DNA of 64,000 nt, from assembly GCF_943193125.1 (NCBI RefSeq), contig NZ_CALPCX010000002.1:62001-126000 (forward strand), read 5' to 3'. The notes beneath the pieces are model-generated. The model ran no database searches and was not told the origin of the DNA. It saw only the letters and a list, made by a program, of their open reading frames with translations. Below are positions 17,138 to 25,903 of the stretch, one piece after another. The position numbers were made by a program, and so were the translations under genes. Numbering within the stretch: position 1 is the first letter of the stretch; every line of letters starts with the position of its first letter. This DNA is from Adlercreutzia agrestimuris (GTDB lineage: Bacteria; Actinomycetota; Coriobacteriia; Coriobacteriales; Eggerthellaceae).

Positions 17138-19780
17138 ATGGAATACATGACAAGTGCTGAGATTCGCGAGAAGTATCTGAAGTTTTTTGAGGACAAGGGC
17201 TGTAAGCGTTGGCCTTCTTCTTCGCTGATCCCGGATGACCCTTCGCTGCTTTTGACCAGTGCTGGTATGGTGCAGTTCAAGCCATACTTTTTGCAACAAA
17301 AGCATTTGGAGGCGCCCTATATTGGCACGACTACTGCTCAGAAGTGTGTTCGCACGAACGACATTGACATTATTGGTACGACCGGCCGCCACTTAAGCTT
17401 TTTTGAAATGCTGGGCAATTTTAGCTTTGGCGAATATTTCAAGCATGAGATGTGTGCCTGGGCTTATGAGTTTTCAACCGAGGTATTAGGGCTTCCGAAA
17501 GAGCGTTTGTATTTCACCGTGTTTGAAGACGACGATGAAACTATTGAGATCTGGAAAGAGTTGGGTGTTCCTGAGAATCATATCTCTCGCTTGGGTGAAG
17601 ATGACAATTTCTGGCGCGCTGGCCCAACCGGTCCGTGTGGTCCGTGTTCAGAAATCTATTTTGACCAGGGAGAAGACTTTGGCTGTGGCTCGCCTGATTG
17701 CGCGCCGGGGTGCGATTGCGATCGTTTCTTAGAGTTCTGGAATCTCGTATTTACCCAGTATGACGGCCAAGAAGATGGCACCCTTGCTCCGCTACCGAAG
17801 AAGAATATTGATACGGGCATGGGTCTTGAACGTATGGCTGCAATTATGCAGGGCGTGCAATCTAACTATGAGACTGATGTTTTGCGAAGCTTAGTAGGCG
17901 TTGGAGAGAAGCTGACAGGCAGGGTGTATGGTGATGATCCTACGGCGGATCTTTCATTGCGCATCATGGCTGATCACTCACGCGCGGTTACCTTTATGAT
18001 AGCGGATGGCATTCTGCCTTCAAATGAGGGCCGCGGCTATGTTTTGCGCCGACTACTTCGTCGCGCTGTGATGAAAGGTCATCTGCTTGGATTGGATAAG
18101 CCATTCCTGAATGACTACGTAGACGAAATTGTTCGTCTGATGGGTGATGTATATCCCGAGATTGTAGAAAATCGCGAACTGGCTCGTCGCATCATCTTGT
18201 CAGAAGAGGAGCGTTTTGGCGCAAACCTTCGTCAGGGTCGTGCATTTTTAGATGAGGCTCTTGATGCACTTGAGGGCACGGTTCTTTCGGGTGAAGAAGC
18301 ATTCACGTTGCATGATACCTATGGGTTCCCGGTAGAGGTAACCTCTGAGTTAGCTGGCGAACGTGGTATTAGCGTGGACATGGAAGGCTTTGAGCGTTCC
18401 ATGGAAGAACAGCGCGAGCGTGCTCGTGCCGCAAATACGAAAGATGCTGAAGCTGCCTGGTCTACCTACGGTGGCGTCATGAGCGAGATTCTTGACGCAC
18501 AAGGCGCTACGGAATTTGTCGGCTACACTGAAAATGCGTGTGATGCAAAGATCGTGGCTATTGTGGTTGATGGCGTACAGACAGATCTTATTGAAGCTGG
18601 TCAAGAAGGCAGAATAGTGCTGGACAAAACGCCGTTTTATGCAGAAAAAGGCGGACAGGTTGGAGACAGTGGTGTCCTTGAAACCGCTGCAGCATGTGCT
18701 CGCGTCAATGACACACAAGAGCCTGAGAAGGGCCTTATTGCTCATACGGTCGTTATGGAAAATGGCTCTTTGGCGGTTGGTCAAGAAGTCCATGCTTCCA
18801 TTGACGTCATTCGTCGTGCGCGCATTTGCCGCAATCACTCTGCAACGCATATTTTGCATTGGGCACTTCGTAAGGTGCTTGGCGACCATGTGAAGCAGGC
18901 AGGCTCTTTGGTTGCCCCGAATCGCTTGCGTTTTGACTTTACGCACTATGAAGCCATGGCACCTGAGCAGATAGCTGAGGTTGAGCGTCTGGCAAACGAA
19001 AAGATCATGGAAAACCATACAGTTCGCGCATATGAAACTTCTCTAGCGGCTGCTCGTGAGGCGGGCGTTATGGCTTTGTTCGGAGAGAAATATGGCGAAT
19101 ATGTTCGCGTGCTTGATATGGAGGGCTTCTCCCAAGAGTTATGCGGCGGTACGCATGTAAGCGCAACAAGCGAAATTGGTCTGGTAAAGATTACCAGCGA
19201 GACAAGCGTTGGCGCTAACCTTCGCCGTATTGAGGCTGTGACCAGCTTTGATGCACTTGAGTATCTCAATCATGTTGAATCTGAACTCAAGAGCGTGGCA
19301 GACAAGCTGCATGTGCCCTTGTTTGATGCCGCAGATCGTTGTGCTGCAAACGTTGCGCAGCTCAAAGAGCTACAGACCAAGATGAAACGCAACCGCGAGG
19401 CAGCTGCTGCGGATGGTATGACTAAGGTGCTTGAGCAAGTGGTAGAGGCTAAAGGAGGCTACCCGCTGATTGTGGCGTCCGTTGGCCAGATGGACACCTC
19501 GCAGCTTCGTAATATGTGGGACGTCATCCGTTCGCGCATGAGCGCGCCTGGTGCAGTTGTCTTGGCTGCAACCAATTCGGATGCAGCACTGTTGCTTGCT
19601 GCGGGCACGCCTGAGGCGGTTGAGGCAGGCTTTAATGCAGGCACCATCATCAAGAGTATTGCCCCGTGCGTGAACGGCGGCGGCGGCGGCAAGCCCGAGA
19701 TGGCCCAGGCGGGCGGCAAGAACGCTGCTGGCATTGATGAAGCGCTTGAGGCTGCTCGTTCGCTGTTGCTTAACGCGTAG
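17138..19780 (+). CDS. alaS: Alanyl-tRNA synthetase
   Basis: Charges tRNA-Ala. The class II catalytic core carries KCVRTNDID and the FFEMLGNFSFGEYFK motif; the editing domain has the zinc motif HSATHILHWALRK and, 120 residues on, CGGTH; the C-terminal C-Ala domain ends with VNGGGGGKPEMAQAGGKN. The 880-residue length is standard. GAGGAAAGAG precedes the ATG at 17138. It heads the ruvX-mltG-yqeG-aro series. Confidence 0.97.
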   Translation: MEYMTSAEIREKYLKFFEDKGCKRWPSSSLIPDDPSLLLTSAGMVQFKPYFLQQKHLEAPYIGTTTAQKCVRTNDIDIIGTTGRHLSFFEMLGNFSFGEYFKHEMCAWAYEFSTEVLGLPKERLYFTVFEDDDETIEIWKELGVPENHISRLGEDDNFWRAGPTGPCGPCSEIYFDQGEDFGCGSPDCAPGCDCDRFLEFWNLVFTQYDGQEDGTLAPLPKKNIDTGMGLERMAAIMQGVQSNYETDVLRSLVGVGEKLTGRVYGDDPTADLSLRIMADHSRAVTFMIADGILPSNEGRGYVLRRLLRRAVMKGHLLGLDKPFLNDYVDEIVRLMGDVYPEIVENRELARRIILSEEERFGANLRQGRAFLDEALDALEGTVLSGEEAFTLHDTYGFPVEVTSELAGERGISVDMEGFERSMEEQRERARAANTKDAEAAWSTYGGVMSEILDAQGATEFVGYTENACDAKIVAIVVDGVQTDLIEAGQEGRIVLDKTPFYAEKGGQVGDSGVLETAAACARVNDTQEPEKGLIAHTVVMENGSLAVGQEVHASIDVIRRARICRNHSATHILHWALRKVLGDHVKQAGSLVAPNRLRFDFTHYEAMAPEQIAEVERLANEKIMENHTVRAYETSLAAAREAGVMALFGEKYGEYVRVLDMEGFSQELCGGTHVSATSEIGLVKITSETSVGANLRRIEAVTSFDALEYLNHVESELKSVADKLHVPLFDAADRCAANVAQLKELQTKMKRNREAAAADGMTKVLEQVVEAKGGYPLIVASVGQMDTSQLRNMWDVIRSRMSAPGAVVLAATNSDAALLLAAGTPEAVEAGFNAGTIIKSIAPCVNGGGGGKPEMAQAGGKNAAGIDEALEAARSLLLNA

Positions 19781-19810
19781 TGTTGCAAGACGCAAGAGTG
19801 TCAAAGTAGC

Positions 19811-20236
19811 ATGCGAGTACTAGCACTTGATATTGGCGAAGCGCGCGTAGGTATTGCGGTATCTGATCCGGGTCTGCGTGTTGCTTCGCCGGTTTGCGTG
19901 TTGCCGACCCAAGAAGTACTTGCTCAGGCAAGATCATGGAAGCGCGTGTTAGAAGACTGGGAGCCAGAGCTTTTGGTAAGCGGGTTGCCGAAATCACTTG
20001 ATGGTGAAGAGGGGCAATGGGCAGCCACCATAAAGACATATGCGCAACAGATTGCTGACCAGGCAGAATTACCACTTACCTTTGTAGATGAGCGGCTTAG
20101 TTCATCGGAAGCGAAACGGATTTTGCGTGAAAAGGGATTGAGCGAACGTGACATGCGCGGCAAAGTGGATATGATAGCAGCCAGTCTATTCTTACAAACA
20201 TGGCTTGATGCTCAAGCGCATCAGCAGACGTATTAA
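19811..20236 (+). CDS. ruvX: Putative Holliday junction resolvase / pre-16S rRNA nuclease YqgF
   Basis: The 141-residue RNase H-fold nuclease begins ALDIGEARVGIAVSDP, has GLPKSLDGEEG, and the late acidic FVDERLSSSEA, with the final catalytic Asp in GKVDMIAAS. E. coli YqgF processes the 5' end of 16S rRNA. It follows alaS by 30 bp, the usual order in this lineage and in Firmicutes. The ribosome site is weak. Confidence 0.92.
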   Translation: MRVLALDIGEARVGIAVSDPGLRVASPVCVLPTQEVLAQARSWKRVLEDWEPELLVSGLPKSLDGEEGQWAATIKTYAQQIADQAELPLTFVDERLSSSEAKRILREKGLSERDMRGKVDMIAASLFLQTWLDAQAHQQTY

Positions 20237-20316
20237 TAAGTAGTGTGTGAGCGCTCAGAGGGGCGCGCACTAAGACGTGTAATGAGTACACACGAAACGA
20301 AAGGCCTTCGTACCTT

Positions 20317-21483
20317 ATGGCACCTCGAAAGCAAGTTACCTATTCTGAACGTCCCACACATGCTACGCGCGCTGCGCACGCAAAAGGGGAGCGTCAGTTT
20401 AAAACTTATGACACCAGTCTCATTCGTCCGAAGCCTAGCAAAGCGCCCATGATTATTGCTCTGGTTATTGCGCTTGCAGTTTTAGGTGCAGTAATCTGGG
20501 GTTTCGTAACCATTGTGAATAGCTGTTCAGCTACACAAGTGGCATCGCTTCCTGCAGATCAAGAAGCAAGAATTGTGGTAGAAGAGGGCGAAGGTGCAGA
20601 TGCAATAGGTGAGAAGCTGGCATCTGCAGGCCTTATTGCTCATGCGTCGGAATTTCGAAATCGTGTTAATGAGCTAGGGGTGGCAACGCAGCTCAAGCCG
20701 GGAACGTATACCATTGCTGGACAAACCAGCTTAGATGCTATTATTCGCACCTTAGAAGAGGGATCCGGAATGGATAATGCCTTGACGGTCCCTGAAGGTT
20801 CCACGCTTGCTGAAACCGCCGAAGCGGTGTCTGCAGTAACGCAAGGCCGTATCAGTGCTGAAGATTTTAAAGCAGCTGCTGCTGATGCAAGTGTGTATGC
20901 TGGCGACTATCCGTTTTTGCAGAGTGCGGGTACCAATTCTCTTGAGGGTTTTTTATTCCCGAAAACCTATGAGATTACCTCTGAGGCAAATGCTGACTCC
21001 GTCATTCGTTTAATGCTTGATCAGTTTGAAGCAGAGACCGCAAATTTGGATTGGTCGTTTCCTGAGTCGTATGGCTTGACGCTCTATGATGCAGTTAATT
21101 TGGCAAGCATCGTAGAGAAGGAATGCAATGACGATGATGCAGTTCGCGCTCAAGTGGCTGCAGTTTTCTATAATCGTCTTGCTGCCGATGGTGAGCCCAG
21201 CTATGGCAAACTTGAAAGTGATGCTACCACCGCCTATGAAGTTGGTCATGAGCCCTCTGCTGAAGAGGTTCATGCCGACACACCTTATTCAACCTACACC
21301 AATGCCGGTTTGCCTCCAACTCCTATTTGCTCACCCGGTTTAGCATGTTTGCAGGCGGTATGTGCTCCTGATCAAGAAGCGCTCAACAAGTATTATTTCT
21401 TCTATTTTGATACGGACGATAATGGTCAACCTGTTTGCCATTTCTCTGAAACCTACGAAGAGCATCAAGATGTAATCTCGTAA
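20317..21483 (+). CDS. mltG: Endolytic murein transglycosylase MltG
   Basis: Cuts nascent peptidoglycan glycan strands and so limits their length. The 388-residue protein has a cytoplasmic Lys/Arg-rich N-terminus, one transmembrane helix (about residues 45-67), a LysM-like segment, and the YceG domain with catalytic Glu in ASIVEKECN, AVFYNRL, LESDATTAYEVG and the family block STYTNAGLPPTPICSPGLA. The start at 20317 has AAAGG upstream at moderate distance. Sits between ruvX and yqeG as in many Gram-positives. Confidence 0.94.
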   Translation: MAPRKQVTYSERPTHATRAAHAKGERQFKTYDTSLIRPKPSKAPMIIALVIALAVLGAVIWGFVTIVNSCSATQVASLPADQEARIVVEEGEGADAIGEKLASAGLIAHASEFRNRVNELGVATQLKPGTYTIAGQTSLDAIIRTLEEGSGMDNALTVPEGSTLAETAEAVSAVTQGRISAEDFKAAAADASVYAGDYPFLQSAGTNSLEGFLFPKTYEITSEANADSVIRLMLDQFEAETANLDWSFPESYGLTLYDAVNLASIVEKECNDDDAVRAQVAAVFYNRLAADGEPSYGKLESDATTAYEVGHEPSAEEVHADTPYSTYTNAGLPPTPICSPGLACLQAVCAPDQEALNKYYFFYFDTDDNGQPVCHFSETYEEHQDVIS

Positions 21484-21500
21484 AAGGGCGGTTTCCTGGC

Positions 21501-22097
21501 GTGATTATGGCCATCAAAAACCAAGATCCATCGGGTAAAACAACATCCGACTCGTTCTTTTTGCCAGAGCGGTATTTTTCGCGACTCTCGCGCGTAGATA
21601 TTGCGAAGGATTTACTTGACGCTCATTTGCTGTATGTGCTGTTAGATATTGATAACACTATTCTGCGACGCGATACACATGAAGTGCCGCGCGATATTGT
21701 GGCGTGGCTTGCGCGTGCAAAAGAGGCGGGTGTAAGTATCTGTCTTTTGTCGAATAACTGGCACGCAAACGTTCTTGAGCTTGCGCAAACACTTGATCTT
21801 CCCATTGTTGCAAAAGCGCTCAAACCACTACCTTTTGGCTATCTTCGAGCGCTTTCAAAGCTGGGGGCAAAGCGCAAGCAAACTGTTGTAATTGGAGATC
21901 AGCTTTTAACTGATGTGGCAGGAGCGCATCTTTTGGGAATGCGTGCGTATTTGTTGGCACCGCTCGTCGAGCAGGATCTCACCCATACGCTCCTTTTGCG
22001 AAACATTGAGCGTACACTTCTGAAAGACGCACAGCCTGAAGGCGGTATTGCTGCTCAATCGCTGCTAGAAGTACACGAACAAGGACGTGAATTATGA
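21501..22097 (+). CDS. YqeG family HAD-type phosphatase
   Basis: HAD subfamily IIIA hydrolase of 198 residues. The nucleophile motif is LLDIDNTILRRD (DxD form), followed by SNNW, and KPLPFGY and VVIGDQLLTDVAGAHLLGM as motifs III and IV. It starts with GTG (21501) ten bases after AAGGGCGG; the Met two codons on is an alternative. Its stop overlaps the aroE start (ATGA). Substrate unknown. Confidence 0.88.
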   Translation: MIMAIKNQDPSGKTTSDSFFLPERYFSRLSRVDIAKDLLDAHLLYVLLDIDNTILRRDTHEVPRDIVAWLARAKEAGVSICLLSNNWHANVLELAQTLDLPIVAKALKPLPFGYLRALSKLGAKRKQTVVIGDQLLTDVAGAHLLGMRAYLLAPLVEQDLTHTLLLRNIERTLLKDAQPEGGIAAQSLLEVHEQGREL

Positions 22098-23029
22098 GCT
22101 CATTTGCTTCGCAAAACCTCTATTTGCTTGGACATCCTATCAGCCATTCAAAGTCGCCCGTTATGTACAACGCGGTATATGAAAAGCTGGGGCTTGCATG
22201 GCAGTATGGGTTGGCTGATGTGCCCACGAAAGCCGAGGCAGAAGCGTTTTTAGCTGCGCGAGATTTTCTTTCTCTTAACATTACGACGCCCTATAAACCG
22301 CAAGCCTTTGAAGCGGCAACAGCCAAAGCTGCTTCGGCAAAACTGGCGCTAGGCGCTAATGTGTTAGTGAACCACAATGACGAGCTGATTGCCTTTAACA
22401 CTGATGGGCGCGGGTGTGTGGCTTATTTGGAACGAAGTGGCTTTTCGTTTTCGGGTGCGAAGGTTGTCGTGTGTGGAACCGGTCCAACCGCCTTGGCCAT
22501 TTTGCATGAGTGTGCAGCTGCAGGAGCGGCACAAGTGACTTTGCTTGGGCGCAATAAAACGCGCACTCACGATATCTTGAATGCCTATGTTGAGCGTTTG
22601 CAAAACTTAGCTTATGCCACGATAGATCTACCGCCAGCGCAAGCGGGATATCGTTCGCTTCGCCAGATTTATAAAGAGCCAACCTTAAAGTTTGGCACCT
22701 ATGAGTCATCAAAAAACGCTCTTTCGTCAGCCGATCTTATTATCAACGCAACCCCCTGTGGTATGCAAAAGGATGATGGAGCCCCTTTTGACACGGAGCT
22801 TTTGCGTGCAAATCAGGTGGTATTTGACTGCGTATATGGACATGGGGAAACAGCCCTTGTGGCAGGTGCGCGCAAGCATGACTGCGTGGCATATGATGGG
22901 GCAGGCATGTTAGTGGCTCAAGCGGTGGCCACCGTAGGAATTGTGTGCGACATTGCCGGAGTGAACCTCACGCTTTCCGACGACGAACTTTTTAACCTCA
23001 TGGCAGCTGCTGCAGGGTTTGACGTGTAA
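22094..23029 (+). CDS. aroE: Shikimate dehydrogenase
   Basis: Reduces 3-dehydroshikimate to shikimate with NADPH. The shikimate-binding PISHSKSPVMYNAVYEKLG and NITTPYK are near the start (active-site Lys present), the nucleotide-binding VVCGTGPTALA replaces the usual GxGGAxxA with GxGPTAL, and INATPCGMQ and a C-terminal DGAGMLVAQA complete the family pattern. It is 311 residues, 30-40 longer than average because of an insertion (about residues 170-205). Translation is coupled to yqeG through ATGA. Confidence 0.92.
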   Translation: MSSFASQNLYLLGHPISHSKSPVMYNAVYEKLGLAWQYGLADVPTKAEAEAFLAARDFLSLNITTPYKPQAFEAATAKAASAKLALGANVLVNHNDELIAFNTDGRGCVAYLERSGFSFSGAKVVVCGTGPTALAILHECAAAGAAQVTLLGRNKTRTHDILNAYVERLQNLAYATIDLPPAQAGYRSLRQIYKEPTLKFGTYESSKNALSSADLIINATPCGMQKDDGAPFDTELLRANQVVFDCVYGHGETALVAGARKHDCVAYDGAGMLVAQAVATVGIVCDIAGVNLTLSDDELFNLMAAAAGFDV

Positions 23030-23045
23030 GCGCTTGCGGTACAAT
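23019..23045 (+). promoter_or_regulatory. Weak promoter candidate before aroC
   Basis: TTGACG (23019-23024, inside the end of aroE) and TACAAT (23040-23045), 15 bases apart, shorter than ideal. It would drive aroC separately across the 72-bp gap. Confidence 0.3.
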
Positions 23046-23101
23046 ACGCCCCGAACTAATGCACAAATTATTCAGCTTTCGTGACGGGGAGTGAACTGCG
23101 C

Positions 23102-24274
23102 ATGCGCTATATAACTGCAGGTGAAAGTCATGGACCACAATTAACAGCCCTGGTTGATGGTGTACCAGCGGGACTTTCTGTATCCCAGGCAAGCATCAAC
23201 ACTGATCTGGCACGTCGTCAGGCGGGGTATGGGCGCGGCGGTCGCCAAACTATTGAAACAGACCAGGTAGAGATAGTTTCAGGTGTGCGTTTTGGTAGAA
23301 CCTTGGGTTCTCCTATTGCGCTTGTCGTGAAAAACCGCGATTGGCAAAACTGGACTGACCGCATGGCAGTTGAGGGGAGCGCTCCGGCAGATTTAGTGCG
23401 TGAAGTCACCCCTCGCCCTGGACATGCTGATTTAGTTGGTGTTTTAAAAACAGCAACTGATGACTGTCGAGATGTTTTAGAGCGCGCAAGCGCTCGAGAG
23501 ACGGCAGCGCGCGTGGCGGCTTCAGGTATTGCTAAGGAGTTTCTTGCTGAACTTGGCGTGGAGATTGTCTCTTATGTAACCAGTATTGGATCGGCCGCTA
23601 TGAAAGAAACCGATCCGTTGGTGCAGGCTGCACAATATGAACCACTTGCCATTGAAACAAGTGAAGTTCGCTGTCCTGATCCTGAGGCAACTCAAGCTAT
23701 GAAGCGCGCTATTGATCGCGCAAAAAAGTCGGGTGAAAGCCTTGGTGGGACATTTCGTGTTGTGGTGCGCGGTCTGTTGCCCGGCCTTGGAAGCTATGCA
23801 ACTGGCCCTGAGCGTTTGACCTCGCAATTAGGTGCTGCGCTCTTTTCTATTCCGGCTATCAAAGGCGTTGAATTTGGTTTGGGATTTGAGGCATCGCGCC
23901 GTGAGGGTTCAAAGGTGCACGACCCCATTGAGCTTGATCCGCATTTTGGCTTTGTGCGTACATCAAATAACGCAGGTGGCTTAGAGGGTGGTATGACAAC
24001 AGGTATGCCGCTGATTGTTAGTGCAGCCATGAAGCCTATCCCCACACTCATGACACCGCTTAATACAGTCAACATTGACACACTTGAAGTTGAAGCTGCC
24101 TCTAAAGAACGTAGTGACACTTGTGCGGTGCCAGCGTGTGCTGTAGTGGCTGAGGGTGAAGTTGCTTTTGTGCTTGCAAATGCCTATCTAGAGAAATTCG
24201 GCTGCGACAATATGGTGGATATCCGCGCGGCTATTGAGTCATATAAGCAACGTCTCAAGACAGTGTCACGCTAA
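23102..24274 (+). CDS. aroC: Chorismate synthase
   Basis: Last step of the shikimate pathway; a FMN-dependent enzyme. MRYITAGESHGPQLTALVDG at the start is the family's first signature, with RRQAGYGRGGRQTIETD and the later FGFVRTSNNAGGLEGGMTTG block. 390 residues with the ATG at 23102, which has GGGGAG at 23086-23091; an upstream GTG at 23081 would add seven residues not seen in the family. The stop overlaps the start of aroK by one base. Confidence 0.97.
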   Translation: MRYITAGESHGPQLTALVDGVPAGLSVSQASINTDLARRQAGYGRGGRQTIETDQVEIVSGVRFGRTLGSPIALVVKNRDWQNWTDRMAVEGSAPADLVREVTPRPGHADLVGVLKTATDDCRDVLERASARETAARVAASGIAKEFLAELGVEIVSYVTSIGSAAMKETDPLVQAAQYEPLAIETSEVRCPDPEATQAMKRAIDRAKKSGESLGGTFRVVVRGLLPGLGSYATGPERLTSQLGAALFSIPAIKGVEFGLGFEASRREGSKVHDPIELDPHFGFVRTSNNAGGLEGGMTTGMPLIVSAAMKPIPTLMTPLNTVNIDTLEVEAASKERSDTCAVPACAVVAEGEVAFVLANAYLEKFGCDNMVDIRAAIESYKQRLKTVSR

Positions 24275-24816
24275 TGGAAATATATCAATTAACGCGCCCG
24301 GTTTTTTTCGTCGGGTTTATGGGCGCTGGCAAAACATCGGTCTCGCGTAAACTTGCGCGCAAGTTTGGTTTGGCGGCCGTGGATATGGATACCTATATTG
24401 AGCGACGTGAAGGTCGCAAGGTAAAAGAGATTTTCGCTCAAGAAGGCGAAGACGCTTTTCGCGATATTGAGCAGGCGGTACTCGTTGAGCTTTCAGAGAT
24501 GGATCCGTTGCTTGTTTCATGCGGCGGTGGTGTGATTGGCCGACCTGAGAATCGCGAAATACTCAAACGTGCTGGATTTGTTGTCCATTTGCGCATTTCT
24601 GCTGATGAAGCACGAAGTCGAATAGGAGACCTTTCCACGCGACCGCTTTTCAATGACATAGAGAATGCGCGCGATTTAGCTGAGAGTAGGATGCCACTTT
24701 ATGACGAGGTGGCAGATGTGGTTGTTGACACTGCCGGACGCGGGGTGTCAGCAATTGCCTATGAAGTGCGCGATGTACTGGAAAGAGAAGGTGTGTTATG
24801 CCGGCAACAAAGGTAG
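24274..24816 (+). CDS. aroK: Shikimate kinase
   Basis: Phosphorylates shikimate at C3. Walker A GFMGAGKTS (residues 14-22), the shikimate-binding DMDTYIERREGR, the FRDIEQAVL segment and the glycine-rich CGGGVIG are all present. 180 residues. It shares one base with aroC and overlaps aroB by 19 bases, so translation is coupled across the set. Confidence 0.96.
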   Translation: MEIYQLTRPVFFVGFMGAGKTSVSRKLARKFGLAAVDMDTYIERREGRKVKEIFAQEGEDAFRDIEQAVLVELSEMDPLLVSCGGGVIGRPENREILKRAGFVVHLRISADEARSRIGDLSTRPLFNDIENARDLAESRMPLYDEVADVVVDTAGRGVSAIAYEVRDVLEREGVLCRQQR

Positions 24817-25895
24817 TGGTAAACATTCCCGATGAGGTGCCATATGATGTGCGCATTGGACAGAATATTGTAGGCAGACTTGGTCAGGATCTCCGAAAGC
24901 TCGAGAGATTTGCCGCTCTTGAACAACTGTTGGTAATTACTGACGACAACGTGGCGCCACTCTATCTTGCTTCGGTGAAAGAGGCGCTCAGTGGTGCTGG
25001 CTTTAAGGTAAGTGATTTGTCGGTTCATGCGGGCGAAGAAGCAAAATCGCTTGACGTTGCCAAAGAGATTTATGAAGCCATGGCAATGCTGAAACTGGGT
25101 AGAGATTGCGCAGTTGTTGCACTTGGCGGTGGAGTTGTGGGTGATCTTGCTGGCTTTGTAGGATCAACCTATATGCGCGGCGTTGAGGTGGTGCAGGTTC
25201 CCACGACGCTGCTGGCTATGGTTGACTCATCAGTTGGCGGCAAAACCGGTGTGAACTTGCACGCAGGCAAAAACCTTGTAGGTACGTTTAATCAGCCAGC
25301 ATATGTATGTGCTGATACCACTACGCTTTTGACCCTTGATGAGCGAGAGTGGGCATGTGGATGTGCCGAAATTGCTAAATCAGCAGTCATTGATTCGGAC
25401 GACTTCTTTTTCTGGCTTACCGATGCTGCGCAGGCGCTTGCCAGCAGAGACATGGCCGCTACTGAGGAAGCTATTGCTCGTTCAGTGGTGTTTAAGGCTG
25501 ACGTTGTAGCACAGGACAAAACAGAGTCATGCGGTATTCGCGAATGCCTCAACTATGGTCATACCCTTGGTCATGCGCTTGAAAAGTTAGCGGGTTATGG
25601 CACGTACTCTCACGGGGCATGTGTTGCTGAAGGCATGCGTTTTGCGGCGCGCCTTGGTCAGCGTTTAGTGGATACGCCTCAAGAACTGGTTGATGCGCAA
25701 GATGCGCTCTTAGATGCACTTGGTTTACCGCGTTTGGCATGCTCTTTTGAGCCAGAGGCTATTCTTGAAGCCATGAAGCGCGACAAAAAAGCACGTCACG
25801 GACAGGTGCGCTTTGTGCTCCCGCGTGATGTGGGCGATTGGGTGCTTATGGATGTTGATGACGAAGTTATCCTTGAGCAGCTGCAAGACTGGTAG
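24798..25895 (+). CDS. aroB: 3-dehydroquinate synthase
   Basis: NAD- and metal-dependent second step of the pathway. LGGGVVGDLAGFVGSTYMRG (about residues 108-127) is the NAD-binding block, followed by VPTTLLAMVDSSVGGKTGVN and the metal-binding NYGHTLGHALEKL. 365 residues. AGAGAAGGTGTG upstream is within aroK. The pathway's first enzyme (DAHP synthase) and EPSP synthase (aroA) are not in the window. Confidence 0.96.
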   Translation: MPATKVVVNIPDEVPYDVRIGQNIVGRLGQDLRKLERFAALEQLLVITDDNVAPLYLASVKEALSGAGFKVSDLSVHAGEEAKSLDVAKEIYEAMAMLKLGRDCAVVALGGGVVGDLAGFVGSTYMRGVEVVQVPTTLLAMVDSSVGGKTGVNLHAGKNLVGTFNQPAYVCADTTTLLTLDEREWACGCAEIAKSAVIDSDDFFFWLTDAAQALASRDMAATEEAIARSVVFKADVVAQDKTESCGIRECLNYGHTLGHALEKLAGYGTYSHGACVAEGMRFAARLGQRLVDTPQELVDAQDALLDALGLPRLACSFEPEAILEAMKRDKKARHGQVRFVLPRDVGDWVLMDVDDEVILEQLQDW

Positions 25896-25903
25896 GAGGA
25901 GAC